Counted from the first letter of the stretch, positions 39,481 through 48,715 are shown. The stretch is 64,000 nt of DNA from Rhodobacteraceae bacterium HLUCCA08 (GCA_001314655.1 LJSF01000016.1:219131-283130), one strand, 5' to 3'. Translations and numbers: made by a program. Notes: generated from the letters alone by a model not told the origin.

Positions 39481-41058
39481 TCAGCCGGCGGCACCGGTGC
39501 TGCGAGAGGGTTCCGACAATGGCAGTTCGACGCCTTGTGGTTGGAATCCGATCAGCAAGGCGCCGGCCGGCAAGGGCACGGCCCGGACTCTGGCCCTGCG
39601 CCCGTCGGAAAGGTGCACGAGGCCGACGAAGGTGTCGCGCCGGGCCCCGGGTACCGCAACCCGGCGCAGATCGGCCCAGATCGCGGACGGCGCCGCCGCA
39701 TCCGACCAGGCGCCAAGCTCGTCCTCGAACCGCCGCTGATTGAGGGTTTCGTCGTCGTCCTTCTGCCAGAGGTCGCGATAGGCGCGGTTGGTGTGCAGCA
39801 GGCGACGATCCTCTGAAAAGATCGCGATCGCATCCTCGACCTCGTCGAGCGCGCCATGGGCGATTTCGATCTGCGAGCGGAACCGCCGGGTCAGGGACAT
39901 CTCGGCGCTTATGTCGTCGAACAGAAAGGCGATCGCTCCGTCGGGATGCGGCCGACCCGTGACGCGGTAGGTGCGGCCGTTCGATAGCGGCCAGGTTTCA
40001 CTATAGGTGCCATCCTCGGCCGCGGATTCCAGGGCGGCGAACCGGTCCCGCCAGCTTTGGTAATCGGGAGGCTCGGGGATCATCTGGCGCTGCCGCAACC
40101 GGTCCAGCACCGCCGTGAGCCCCGGTCGCGCGATCAGGAAATCGGCCGGAAGACCGGTCAGGGTCAGTAGCGCGGGGTTGAACATCACCAAGCTCCGGTC
40201 CCGGTCGAAGATTGCGATCCCGACGGTCAGCTGGGCAAAGGTCTTGGACAGGGTCTGGACGAACTGTCGCTGGGCGGTTTCGGCCCGGACCGCCGCATCC
40301 GCGTCCAATGCGAAATGCATTGTCCCGGTCCCGCGCTGGACGGTGGTGACCTCGAACCAGGCCGGATCGTCGCGGTCGGGCAGGTCAAGGGACTTGCGCG
40401 CCATGACGGGACCCGAGCCATTGACGCGAACCGGCACATCGAAAACCGGCTGCGGCGGCCACGACGGTGTCACCCCGTCGCCGGGTTCGCGTTGCGCCGA
40501 AAGCGACAGGAAGGCCCGGTTCGCCCATGTGATGACGCCGCTGGAATCCTGTTTCCAGACCGGGAACGGCGCTTCGTTTCCCAGCGCGCGGAGCGTTTCG
40601 AGTTCGTCTTCGATCGCTTCGAAGGTCAGCGCGTCGACAGCGGCACGGCCGGTTTCCGTCCCCTGCGCCTCCAGCGTGACGCGCGTATAACCGTCCCAGG
40701 TTTCAAGCATGATCCGCCCGGCCCGGTGGCCTTGGGCCTCGAGCGTGGCATTGCCGGTCAGACCGATGGTGTCGTATCGGGCGCGGAACTCCGGGAACCG
40801 GACCGAGACGAGGGCGACCAGCGCCTCCCAATCCGTCTGCCCGGGCTGGCGGTGGCGGACCAGGTCCTGGGCGGGTCGCGTTGCGTCGATCAGGTCTTCG
40901 CCGTCGAACAGGAAGGCGATCGTCCCCTCGACTTCCCGCATCAATTCGCGTCGCGACTGCCGCCGGCGGTCCGACAGGCGCAGCCAAAGCAGAACCGCGA
41001 TCGCCGCGAAGACAGCGCCCAGTGCGGCGGCGGCGAGATGCAGGGAAATCTGTGTCAC
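39481..41058 (-). CDS. divL: DivL-like PAS-domain protein without kinase domain
   Basis: About 525 residues. One N-terminal membrane segment (LHLAAAALGAVFAAIAVLLWL, residues 5-25) is followed by basic residues and several PAS-like units: around VWKQDSSGVITWANRAFLSL, IAIFDRDRSLVMFNPALL and IAIFSEDRRLLHTNRAYRDLW. A DISAEMSLTRRFRSQIE linker also occurs. It ends after the last PAS region, with no phosphoacceptor or ATPase domain. From memory, Rhodobacterales DivL, a regulator of the CckA-ChpT-CtrA phosphorelay, has such a PAS-rich form next to regB. A TTG at 41091 is an alternative start; the GTG at 41058 places the membrane segment at the N-terminus. Confidence 0.68.
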   Translation of the reverse strand: MTQISLHLAAAALGAVFAAIAVLLWLRLSDRRRQSRRELMREVEGTIAFLFDGEDLIDATRPAQDLVRHRQPGQTDWEALVALVSVRFPEFRARYDTIGLTGNATLEAQGHRAGRIMLETWDGYTRVTLEAQGTETGRAAVDALTFEAIEDELETLRALGNEAPFPVWKQDSSGVITWANRAFLSLSAQREPGDGVTPSWPPQPVFDVPVRVNGSGPVMARKSLDLPDRDDPAWFEVTTVQRGTGTMHFALDADAAVRAETAQRQFVQTLSKTFAQLTVGIAIFDRDRSLVMFNPALLTLTGLPADFLIARPGLTAVLDRLRQRQMIPEPPDYQSWRDRFAALESAAEDGTYSETWPLSNGRTYRVTGRPHPDGAIAFLFDDISAEMSLTRRFRSQIEIAHGALDEVEDAIAIFSEDRRLLHTNRAYRDLWQKDDDETLNQRRFEDELGAWSDAAAPSAIWADLRRVAVPGARRDTFVGLVHLSDGRRARVRAVPLPAGALLIGFQPQGVELPLSEPSRSTGAAG

Positions 41059-41107
41059 AGGGTCGTCCGTTCCGGTCCTTGCCGACCGCAACCATCGCGC
41101 GAATTGG

Positions 41108-41122
41108 TTAAGGCGCGGTTAA
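41108..41122 (-). promoter_or_regulatory. Perfect CtrA box upstream of divL-like gene
   Basis: TTAA-N7-TTAA in the 71-base gap between regB and the divL-like gene. Read toward the downstream gene it is TTAACCGCGCCTTAACC, the full CtrA consensus with the extra C bases. It ends 50 bases before the chosen GTG start. Confidence 0.7.
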
Positions 41123-41129
41123 CCTACGT

Positions 41130-42515
41130 TTACGAGGTGATCGGACGGTTCTGACCCAGCGGTTCGGATCCGCCGGTCGATCCTGCCTCGATCGCGCTGC
41201 GGGGCCAGTCGGCCGTGACGATCGCGCCGCCTGGCTCGCCCGAGATCACCCGCGCCCCGCCGTTGAAGAAATTCAGACGGGCCCCGGAGCGCTCCAGAAG
41301 GGTCTTGGCGATGAAAAGGCCCAGCCCCATGCCTTCGTAGCCGGGACGCGTGGCGGTGTCGGCCCCGCTGCGCCGGCGCCGCACGAACGGATCGCCGATC
41401 CGGCCGATCAACGACGCGGGGAACCCGTCGCCATCGTCGCTGATCCGCAAGGAGATCGTGTCGCGGGTCCAGGACAATTCGACCTGGACCCTACTGTCGG
41501 CGAAATCGACGGCGTTCTGGATCAGGTTGCGCAGCCCGTGGACGATGTCCGGCCGGCGATGGATCACCGGTTGCCGCAGGCCTTCGGATCCGTCGGGCTG
41601 GACCAGGAAATCGACCGGCTTGCCGCGGGTCAGATGCGGTTCTGCCGCCTCCCGCACCACGGTTTCGAACGGCGCGCGCTGCAGGTGCAGATCCTCCTTT
41701 CCGGCTCGGCCCATGGACCGCAGGATATCGCGGCACCGGTCGGCTTGTTCGCGAATCAACGCGGCATCCTCGAGCAGCGACGGGTGATCGGCCAGGTCGT
41801 CCATCAGTTCGGACGACACCAGCTTGATCGTGGCCAGCGGGGTGCCCAGTTCATGCGCGGCGGCGGCGACCACGCCACCCAGGTCGGTCAGCTTCTGTTC
41901 GCGGGCCAGGGCCATCTGGGTGGCCACCAGGGCTTCGCCCATCGACAGGGTTTCGCGCGTGATCTGACGGGCATAGGCGGCGATGAAGGCGATGCCGATC
42001 ACCAACCCGATCCAGAAGCCGAAGGTAAAGATGTCGGGCAGCACCAGCGGCGCGCCGGTGGCGTCACGCATCGGCAGGTGCCAGGCCCGCAAGGCGGTCA
42101 CCAGAGCGATCGCAAGCACGCCCAGCGCCACGGTGCTGCGCATCTGAAGAACCGTCGCGGCGATCGTGACCGGCGCCAGGATCAGCAGCGCGAAGGGGTT
42201 GTTGAGCCCGCCGGTCAGGTAGAGCAGCACCGCCAGCTGAACCAGGTCGAAGATCAGCATCAGCACAGCCTCGCCTTCCCGCAGGCGGCGGGTTTCGGGC
42301 GACAGGACGGTGAAGAACAGGTTGCCGATGACGGCCGCGCCGATAACGGTTGCGACCAGACCGACCTCGATCTGCACGCCGAAGGCGTAGATCGCGATCA
42401 GCACCGCGGCTGTCTGTCCGATGATGGCGACCCAGCGCAGCAGGACCAGGGTCCGAAGCCGGACCCAATTGCTGCGCCGGTGTTCGGCCAGCATGTTCGT
42501 GTCGATCTGCGCCAA
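41130..42515 (-). CDS. regB: Redox-responsive sensor histidine kinase RegB/PrrB
   Basis: A 461-residue kinase of the RegBA system controlling photosynthesis, carbon and nitrogen fixation and respiration genes in relation to redox state. About six membrane segments come first, with the quinone-related GGLNNPF loop around residue 102-108. The phosphoacceptor is H221 in AAAHELGTPLATI, and the redox-active cysteine is C261 in QADRCRDIL, equivalent to R. capsulatus Cys265. The N box (LRNLIQNAVDFA) and G boxes (DDGDGFP, GMGLGLFIAKTLL) complete an active kinase. It is divergent from senC-regA. Confidence 0.96.
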   Translation of the reverse strand: MAQIDTNMLAEHRRSNWVRLRTLVLLRWVAIIGQTAAVLIAIYAFGVQIEVGLVATVIGAAVIGNLFFTVLSPETRRLREGEAVLMLIFDLVQLAVLLYLTGGLNNPFALLILAPVTIAATVLQMRSTVALGVLAIALVTALRAWHLPMRDATGAPLVLPDIFTFGFWIGLVIGIAFIAAYARQITRETLSMGEALVATQMALAREQKLTDLGGVVAAAAHELGTPLATIKLVSSELMDDLADHPSLLEDAALIREQADRCRDILRSMGRAGKEDLHLQRAPFETVVREAAEPHLTRGKPVDFLVQPDGSEGLRQPVIHRRPDIVHGLRNLIQNAVDFADSRVQVELSWTRDTISLRISDDGDGFPASLIGRIGDPFVRRRRSGADTATRPGYEGMGLGLFIAKTLLERSGARLNFFNGGARVISGEPGGAIVTADWPRSAIEAGSTGGSEPLGQNRPITS

Positions 42516-42563
42516 TTTGGCCCACCGTTCCGGTTGAGGTTTCGCCCAAGCTATTTTGCGCTT

Positions 42564-42584
42564 ATCTGCGGATCAATCGCAGAT
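42564..42584. promoter_or_regulatory. Dyad in regB/senC divergent promoter
   Basis: ATCTGCG-N7-CGCAGAT, a perfect 7-bp inverted repeat in the 86-base gap between the regB and senC start codons, 17 bases before senC. It may bind RegA or another regulator; it does not exactly match the published RegA pattern that I recall (GCGNC-type half-sites). Confidence 0.45.
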
Positions 42585-42601
42585 GCGAAAGGAGAGGGAC
42601 C

Positions 42602-43246
42602 ATGTCCAGGGTCTATGCCATTGCCGCCGCAGCCGTCCTGGCCGCCTTGCTGGGTGGAACCTGGCTTGCCACCCGCGGGGGCGGCGGGGACGGGGACGTG
42701 TTCGCCCAGTGCCGTTCGGGTGCCGTGGCCGGCGGCGATATCGGCGGGCCCTTCACCCTGGTCAGCGAGACCGGGGAAACCGTCACCGACGCGGATGTCA
42801 TCACCGGGCCGACGCTGGTCTATTTCGGCTATACCTTCTGCCCCGATGTCTGCCCGATCCATTCCCAGCGCAACGCCCTGGCGGTGCAGGAGCTGGAGGA
42901 TCGCGGGATCATGGTCACGCCGGTCTTCATTTCGGTCGATCCGGAGCGGGACACACCCGAGCGGGTCGCCGATTTCACCCTCAATTTCCACGACCGGATG
43001 GTCGGCCTGACCGGCAGCCCAGAACAGGTCAAGGCGGCGTCGGACGCCTATCGCAATTACTATGCCCGCGGCGAAGGCGATGACGAATTCTATCTGGTCG
43101 ACCACATGACCAACACCTACTTCATGATGCCGCCTTACGGCTTCATGGATTTCTTCGATGGCGACATGGCGCCCGACGCCTTGGTCGAGGTGCTGCAATG
43201 CTATGTCGAGGCGGCCGAAAACGATCCGAATCCGCCGGTCAATTGA
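42602..43246 (+). CDS. senC: SCO1/SenC copper chaperone
   Basis: A 214-residue membrane-anchored thioredoxin-fold protein (PrrC/SenC). An N-terminal anchor (residues 4-22) precedes the copper-binding CPDVCP (cysteines 80 and 84) and a distal histidine in VDHMTNTYF. Such proteins deliver copper to cytochrome c oxidase CuA, and in Rhodobacter have been linked to signalling through RegB. AAGGAGAGGG precedes the ATG. regA follows in the same direction, 58 bases downstream. Confidence 0.94.
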   Translation: MSRVYAIAAAAVLAALLGGTWLATRGGGGDGDVFAQCRSGAVAGGDIGGPFTLVSETGETVTDADVITGPTLVYFGYTFCPDVCPIHSQRNALAVQELEDRGIMVTPVFISVDPERDTPERVADFTLNFHDRMVGLTGSPEQVKAASDAYRNYYARGEGDDEFYLVDHMTNTYFMMPPYGFMDFFDGDMAPDALVEVLQCYVEAAENDPNPPVN

Positions 43247-43304
43247 CCCCCCGGTCCTTTCGCTCTACCTACCCGCGAGGGTAAACGGAAAGCGAACAGG
43301 GCAG

Positions 43305-43850
43305 ATGGACGCATCGGAAATCGGCGACGACCGGACATTGCTGCTTGTCGATGATGACGAGCCGTTTCTGCGGCGCCTGGCCAAGGCGATGGAAAAGCGT
43401 GGGTTTCAGGTGGAAACCGCTGACAGCGTCGCCGGGGGCAAGGCGATCGCCACGGCCCGTCCGCCGGCCTATGCGGTGGTCGATCTGCGGCTGGAGGATG
43501 GCAACGGGCTCGACGTGGTCGAGACCTTGCGCGAACGCCGGCCCGATGCCCGGATCGTCGTCCTGACAGGCTATGGCGCCATCGCCACCGCCGTGGCCGC
43601 AGTCAAGATCGGGGCGACGGATTACCTGTCGAAACCCGCCGATGCCGATGATGTGATGAACGCGCTTCTGGTCAAGACCGATGCCCTGCCGCCGCCGCCC
43701 GAAAACCCGATGAGCGCGGATCGGGTGCGCTGGGAACATATCCAGCGGGTCTATGAATTGTGCGATCGCAATGTCTCTGAAACGGCGCGGCGGCTGAACA
43801 TGCATCGCCGGACCCTGCAGCGGATCCTGGCGAAACGCAGCCCCCGTTAA
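43305..43850 (+). CDS. regA: Response regulator RegA/PrrA
   Basis: A 181-residue two-domain regulator. The receiver domain has acidic residues D17-D18, phosphoacceptor D60 in VVDLRLEDGNG, and conserved lysine in YLSKPADA. After the proline hinge LPPPPENP, the C-terminal Fis-type helix-turn-helix is SETARRLNMHRRTLQRILAKR, near-invariant in RegA. The ATG at 43305 is used; an upstream frame runs within senC. The 3' end overlaps the convergent LysR gene by four bases. No hvrA gene follows, unlike R. capsulatus. Confidence 0.96.
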   Translation: MDASEIGDDRTLLLVDDDEPFLRRLAKAMEKRGFQVETADSVAGGKAIATARPPAYAVVDLRLEDGNGLDVVETLRERRPDARIVVLTGYGAIATAVAAVKIGATDYLSKPADADDVMNALLVKTDALPPPPENPMSADRVRWEHIQRVYELCDRNVSETARRLNMHRRTLQRILAKRSPR

Positions 43851-44776
43851 CGCACCGACCCGGACGACGGTATTTCGTCGGTCTCGCGTCGGGTCTCCGG
43901 TGGTGCGGCCTGGCGGAACAGCCATTTCACGAAGGCATCGCGATTGACCGAGACATGGCTCGGCCGGGTCAGCACGTGATAGGCCAGCGGGCTGTCGGTT
44001 TCCCGGACAATGGCGATCAGGCGGCCGGCCTTCAGCTCGTCCTCGACCAGCGGTTCGGGCAGGATAGCGACCCCCAATCCCGCCCGCGCGGCCTCGCGCA
44101 CGAGCTGTCCGGTGGCAAAGGATTGGGTGCGTTCCCGGGCCAGGTCGATGCCATGAGTCGCCGCCCATAGGGTTTCCTCGGAATAGTTGGCATCGACCAG
44201 CCAGGCGAAGCCGCTCAGATCGGCCAAGCCGCGGACATCGCGCCCTTCCAGGACCCGGGGTGTGGCGACGGCGACATGCCCGGCGGGGATCAGCGGGCGG
44301 ATGCTGACCCCCGGCCAGCCGCCGCGGCCATAGCGGATCGCGATGTCGATCCCGTCGGCGCGCAGATCGACCAGGGTATGGCTGGGCAGGATTTCAAGTT
44401 CGACCTCGGGATGGGTTTCCCAGAAGGACCCGATGCGCGGCATCAGCCAATTGGCGGCGAAGCTGGGCGTGACGGCGATGCGCAGCGGCCGGATCGCATC
44501 ACGTTCGGAGAGGTCGCGGCAGGCGGTGGCGATGGTGCCGAAGCCCTCGGCCAGGGCATTGGCCAGGGCCTGGCCATAGACCGTCGGCAACATGCCGCGT
44601 CCACGCCGTTCCATCATGCGGCAGCCGAAATGATCCTCGAGCCCACGCACATGCTGGGCGATCGCCGCATGGGTCACGTTCAGTTCGCGCGCCGCGGCCG
44701 AAAACGAACCCGTCCGGGCCGCGGCCTCGAAGGCGCGCAGGGCAGAGAGAGAGGGCAGGCCGCGCCACGCCATCAT
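43847..44776 (-). CDS. LysR-family transcriptional regulator (GcvA-like)
   Basis: A 309-residue LysR regulator. The helix-turn-helix is LRAFEAAARTGSFSAAARELNVTHAAIAQHVRGLE, preceded by the LPSLSALRAFE start typical of the GcvA branch, and an effector-binding domain follows. Two ATGs (44776, 44773) are in tandem and either may be used. In R. capsulatus a LysR gene, hvrB, lies in the region between regA and ahcY; the position here is compatible, but identity is not proven. It is divergent from a small ORF that may be its target. Confidence 0.85.
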   Translation of the reverse strand: MMAWRGLPSLSALRAFEAAARTGSFSAAARELNVTHAAIAQHVRGLEDHFGCRMMERRGRGMLPTVYGQALANALAEGFGTIATACRDLSERDAIRPLRIAVTPSFAANWLMPRIGSFWETHPEVELEILPSHTLVDLRADGIDIAIRYGRGGWPGVSIRPLIPAGHVAVATPRVLEGRDVRGLADLSGFAWLVDANYSEETLWAATHGIDLARERTQSFATGQLVREAARAGLGVAILPEPLVEDELKAGRLIAIVRETDSPLAYHVLTRPSHVSVNRDAFVKWLFRQAAPPETRRETDEIPSSGSVR

Positions 44777-44870
44777 GAAAGTCCAGCTAACATGTTGCAA
44801 GTCTTCCTGACTCGCGTTGCGGATGCAAGGGCGGTTAGGAAAGGGACACATCCAGCGATTGGAGGCAGAG

Positions 44871-45038
44871 ATGCTCGGAATTCTTGCAGAGACCCTGAAG
44901 ACCGCGACCCAGGCCGGACACCGCCGCTCGGCAAAACCTCTCGCCGACCGCCGCCGTCGCGCGCCATTGCGCCCCGGCCGTGCCACGCCGTGCCTGCGCA
45001 AGCCGACCCGCCCGATCCTTGGGCGCGACGCCTGGTAA
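44871..45038 (+). CDS. Small Arg-rich protein, unknown
   Basis: A 55-residue ORF (MLGILAETLKTATQAGH...) beginning 8 bases after a strong GGAGG ribosome-binding site, which is the main reason to accept it over the longer in-frame start at 44817. The first helix is amphipathic, and the remainder is rich in arginine and proline (RRRRAPLRPGRATP). It lies divergent to the LysR gene and convergent with the HD gene. I recognise no family. Codon shadow cannot be excluded. Confidence 0.45.
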   Translation: MLGILAETLKTATQAGHRRSAKPLADRRRRAPLRPGRATPCLRKPTRPILGRDAW

Positions 45039-45052
45039 ACGCCGCCGCCGGC

Positions 45053-45643
45053 CTAGAGCGCCGCCATCAGCGCGGCATGGCGGGCGGTGTAATCCGCCCG
45101 GACTTCGATCGGCGGACGCAGGCGAATATGCAGGTTTCGGGCCAATTCAGAGTCTGTTTTGCCGAAAAACCGGTCCGCTTCAGCGGTGGTGAATCCGGCG
45201 ATCTGCGTCGCCTCGAGCCAGGCCGAAACCTTGTCGGCCGCCTTGATCTGTTTCTTGACCCTGGGCGGCACCTGCGCCGGCAGGCCAAAGCGAATATGGA
45301 TTGCCGCTTGCAGCCGGTCGTCCAATTCCCCGTAAGCCGGACCGACGGCGGCCTTGACCGGGGAAATCATGTCGCCGATCACGTATTCCGGCGCGTCGTG
45401 CAACAGCGCCGCCAGCCGCCATTTCACCGGCGCATCGGGCTGTTGCAGGGCAAAGATACGCTCCACCAGAAGTGAATGCTCAGCTACGGAATAGGGCCAG
45501 TCGCCGCGGGTCTGGCCATTCCAGCGCGCGACGAAGGCCAGGCCGTGGGCGATGTCCTCGATTTCGATATCGACCGGGGTCGGGTCAAGCAGGTCAAGCC
45601 GCCGCCCCGACAGCATCCGTTGCCAGGCGCGGGGCCGCCTCAT
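45053..45643 (-). CDS. HD-domain phosphohydrolase (YfbR-like)
   Basis: A 196-residue metal-dependent phosphohydrolase. The HD motif is visible as VAEHSLLVERI then LLHDAPEYVIGDMISPVK, with a late aspartate in IKAADKVSAWLEA. This layout resembles YfbR (5'-deoxynucleotidase) and related predicted hydrolases. The substrate is unknown. It overlaps the preceding methyltransferase gene by four bases, so the two form a small operon. Confidence 0.85.
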   Translation of the reverse strand: MRRPRAWQRMLSGRRLDLLDPTPVDIEIEDIAHGLAFVARWNGQTRGDWPYSVAEHSLLVERIFALQQPDAPVKWRLAALLHDAPEYVIGDMISPVKAAVGPAYGELDDRLQAAIHIRFGLPAQVPPRVKKQIKAADKVSAWLEATQIAGFTTAEADRFFGKTDSELARNLHIRLRPPIEVRADYTARHAALMAAL

Positions 45644-46245
45644 GCGCCGGACCCGTAGCTGGGTGGCGGCGGCATCGCGTCATCGGGGACGGGCGCGTGC
45701 TTGCGGATCACCACCTGGTTTTCATCACAGGCGACGATCTGGGCGGTGCGGGCATTGGCGCCAAGGAATTCGTTGACCGCGCGCACCACGCCATCCTGCC
45801 ACCAATAGCCGGTGACGTGGTCATCCACCGCCATCACCCCGCCCTCGACCAGCTTGGGCCAGGCGAGCGCGATATCCAGGCGAACCGCCTCGTAACGGTG
45901 ATCGCCGTCGATATAGACGAAATCGAGGCTGTCATCGCCGATCTTCGGCAGCATTGCCTCGGAGGTGCCGCGCAGGATCTCCACCTGGCCGTTCTTGATC
46001 CGCTTGTCGTATTTGGCGGCGATCTTGTCGTGGATCGCGTCCATGTCGAACTCCGAGCCGTCCTTGTACCAGCTCTTGTCCAGCCCGGGATCGTCGAAAT
46101 TCACCCATGGATCGACAAGGTAAAGTTTGGTCGGCTTCACCTGGTTCAGGATCTTCTGGGAAAACCCGGCCATGAACACGCCGATCTCGGCCCCGCGGCC
46201 GTGTTCCCTGAAATGGTCCAGCACCGATGCCCGTGTGCGTTTCAT
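45640..46245 (-). CDS. Class I SAM-dependent methyltransferase
   Basis: A 201-residue methyltransferase of the class I (Methyltransf_24-like) type. It shows the SAM-binding loop GAEIGVFMAGFSQKILNQV, then LYLVDPW, and FVYIDGDHRYEAVRLDIA at the acidic motif, followed by VDDHVTGYW. Substrate unknown; family members methylate small molecules or sugars. The ATG at 46245 is preferred over an upstream extension. It is divergent from ahcY, whose product recycles the SAH such enzymes make. Confidence 0.82.
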   Translation of the reverse strand: MKRTRASVLDHFREHGRGAEIGVFMAGFSQKILNQVKPTKLYLVDPWVNFDDPGLDKSWYKDGSEFDMDAIHDKIAAKYDKRIKNGQVEILRGTSEAMLPKIGDDSLDFVYIDGDHRYEAVRLDIALAWPKLVEGGVMAVDDHVTGYWWQDGVVRAVNEFLGANARTAQIVACDENQVVIRKHAPVPDDAMPPPPSYGSGA

Positions 46246-46298
46246 GCCTGCCCTCCGACCCCCAGTTTTGCGCCGACCTTGCCCGGATCGGGAGGCTG

Positions 46299-46362
46299 GG
46301 CGCAAGCGCCTTGGCAGGCAGATTGCCCCCGTGGGGCCACGGTGCTACATGCCGCGCCAAGG
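46299..46362 (+). promoter_or_regulatory. Structured leader of ahcY
   Basis: CCTTGGC (46309-46315) pairs with GCCAAGG (46356-46362) and GGCA (46317-46320) with TGCC (46350-46353), giving an 11-bp stem with a small internal loop. Inside it lies GCCCC-CGT-GGGGC (46325-46337), and before it a competing GGCG-CAAG-CGCC hairpin (46299-46310). It ends 11 bases before the ahcY AGGAG. This is compatible with a translation-controlling RNA, but no known riboswitch is matched by eye. Confidence 0.35.
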
Positions 46363-46386
46363 TAAGCCATTCCAGGAGTGACGCGC

Positions 46387-47775
<1,389 letters not shown>

Positions 47776-47816
47776 CAGGCGACAGGTCCGTCCAACGCTG
47801 ACCAAGCCATTCTGCA

Positions 47817-47848
47817 ACGCCGCCGGATGTCATGTCCGGCGGCGTCTT
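47817..47848 (+). terminator. Intrinsic terminator of ahcY
   Basis: A perfect 11-bp stem ACGCCGCCGGA/TCCGGCGGCGT with a 7-base loop, followed by TCTT. It lies 41 bases after the ahcY stop. The T-run is weak but the stem is very stable. Confidence 0.65.
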
Positions 47849-48147
47849 CCGTGGGCCAGACAGCGCGCCGGACCTGCGCAGGTGCGACCCTGTTCCGGCG
47901 CAAGGCCGTCGGTTCCCGGGATACGCGGCCTTGCGTCACGCACCCTGCGGGGCTGTGCCGGCACCGAAAACCGATCCCCAGCCCGTGGACCATGCCCCGC
48001 GTGGCTGCCGCGGCCGGTGTGCCGACCGTCAGATCGGGGGGAGGCCGGCGGCGAATTTCCCTTTACCTGAGATGATCGAACCTCTTAACCTTCGCTCGAA
48101 GCCGCGCGGTCGCGCGGTGCCAACGAAGAACAGGTGGGAGCATTCAC
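47849..48147. other. Gap between ahcY terminator and DUF2853 gene
   Basis: A GC-rich stretch without a convincing gene on either strand. A TTAACC half-site (CtrA-like) is at 48085-48090, about 60 bases before the DUF2853 start, but the second TTAA is absent at the required spacing. A GGTGGGAGC sequence precedes the downstream ATG as ribosome-binding site. Nothing else was recognised. Confidence 0.4.
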
Positions 48148-48489
48148 ATGGGTAAAAGAGACGAACTGATCGCGCGATATGCCGACGATCTGCAGAACAA
48201 GTGCGGCATGACGCCGGATATGGACCTTCTGACCAAGGTCACGATCGGTTGCGGTCCGTCGATCTACAATGCCGACGCCAGCACCGTTGCCGGCAGCCAA
48301 CAGAGCGAACTCGAGACCGTCAAGGACAACTTTCTGATCAAGAAGCTGGGTCTGAAGGACGGTCCCGATCTGATGAAAGCCATCGACAGCGTGCTGGAAA
48401 CCTACGGCAAGTCCGAGCGTAACAAGTATCGCGCCGTGGTCTATTACATGCTGACCAAGCATTTCGGCAAGGAAAGCGTCTACGGCTGA
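48148..48489 (+). CDS. DUF2853 family protein
   Basis: A 113-residue all-helical protein starting MGKRDELIARYADDLQNK and ending LTKHFGKESVYG, the pattern of DUF2853. Its function is unknown. The compact size, its own terminator, and a leader of 300 bases after the ahcY terminator indicate an independent single-gene unit. Confidence 0.85.
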   Translation: MGKRDELIARYADDLQNKCGMTPDMDLLTKVTIGCGPSIYNADASTVAGSQQSELETVKDNFLIKKLGLKDGPDLMKAIDSVLETYGKSERNKYRAVVYYMLTKHFGKESVYG

Positions 48490-48513
48490 CGCCCGGCCGG
48501 ACCAGGGATGACA

Positions 48514-48543
48514 GCGCCCGCCGCCTTGGCGGGCGTTTTCGTT
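48514..48543 (+). terminator. Intrinsic terminator after DUF2853 gene
   Basis: CGCCCGCC-GCCTT-GGCGGGCG, a perfect 8-bp stem with a 5-base loop followed by TTTTCGTTT, 25 bases after the stop codon. A textbook Rho-independent terminator. Confidence 0.88.
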
Positions 48544-48681
48544 TAGGATGGATTTGATCCAAAACCACGGGGCTTTGACCTTGGCTCACGGCCCGATTTC
48601 GGGCTAAGCAGTCACGGCGGCCAGGACGGCCCGAACCGGCTTCGAATACACGTGTGGTGGGATATTGCACGTGGGTGAGTG

Positions 48682-48715
48682 AAAGGGTTCGGTCCATCGT
48701 GTCCGAACCCTTTTT
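48682..48715. terminator. Second hairpin terminator, bidirectional type
   Basis: AAAGGGTTCGG and CCGAACCCTTT form a perfect 11-bp stem around a 10-base loop. On the plus strand it is followed by a T-run and on the minus strand by CAC. It can end the leftward DUF1761 gene, and on the plus strand it looks like a strong terminator although no plus-strand gene precedes it between 48544 and 48681. Confidence 0.65.

Noticed and set aside
43847-44776. LysR gene named hvrB
   Set aside because: Position is suggestive, but the N-terminus looks GcvA-like and no specific HvrB residues could be confirmed.
46246-46386. Known SAH or SAM riboswitch in the ahcY leader
   Set aside because: By eye the sequence lacks the conserved SAH-riboswitch core and the SAM/SAH motif; reported only as a structured leader.
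48074-48090. CtrA box before the DUF2853 gene
   Set aside because: Only one TTAACC half is present; no second TTAA at the 7-base spacing.
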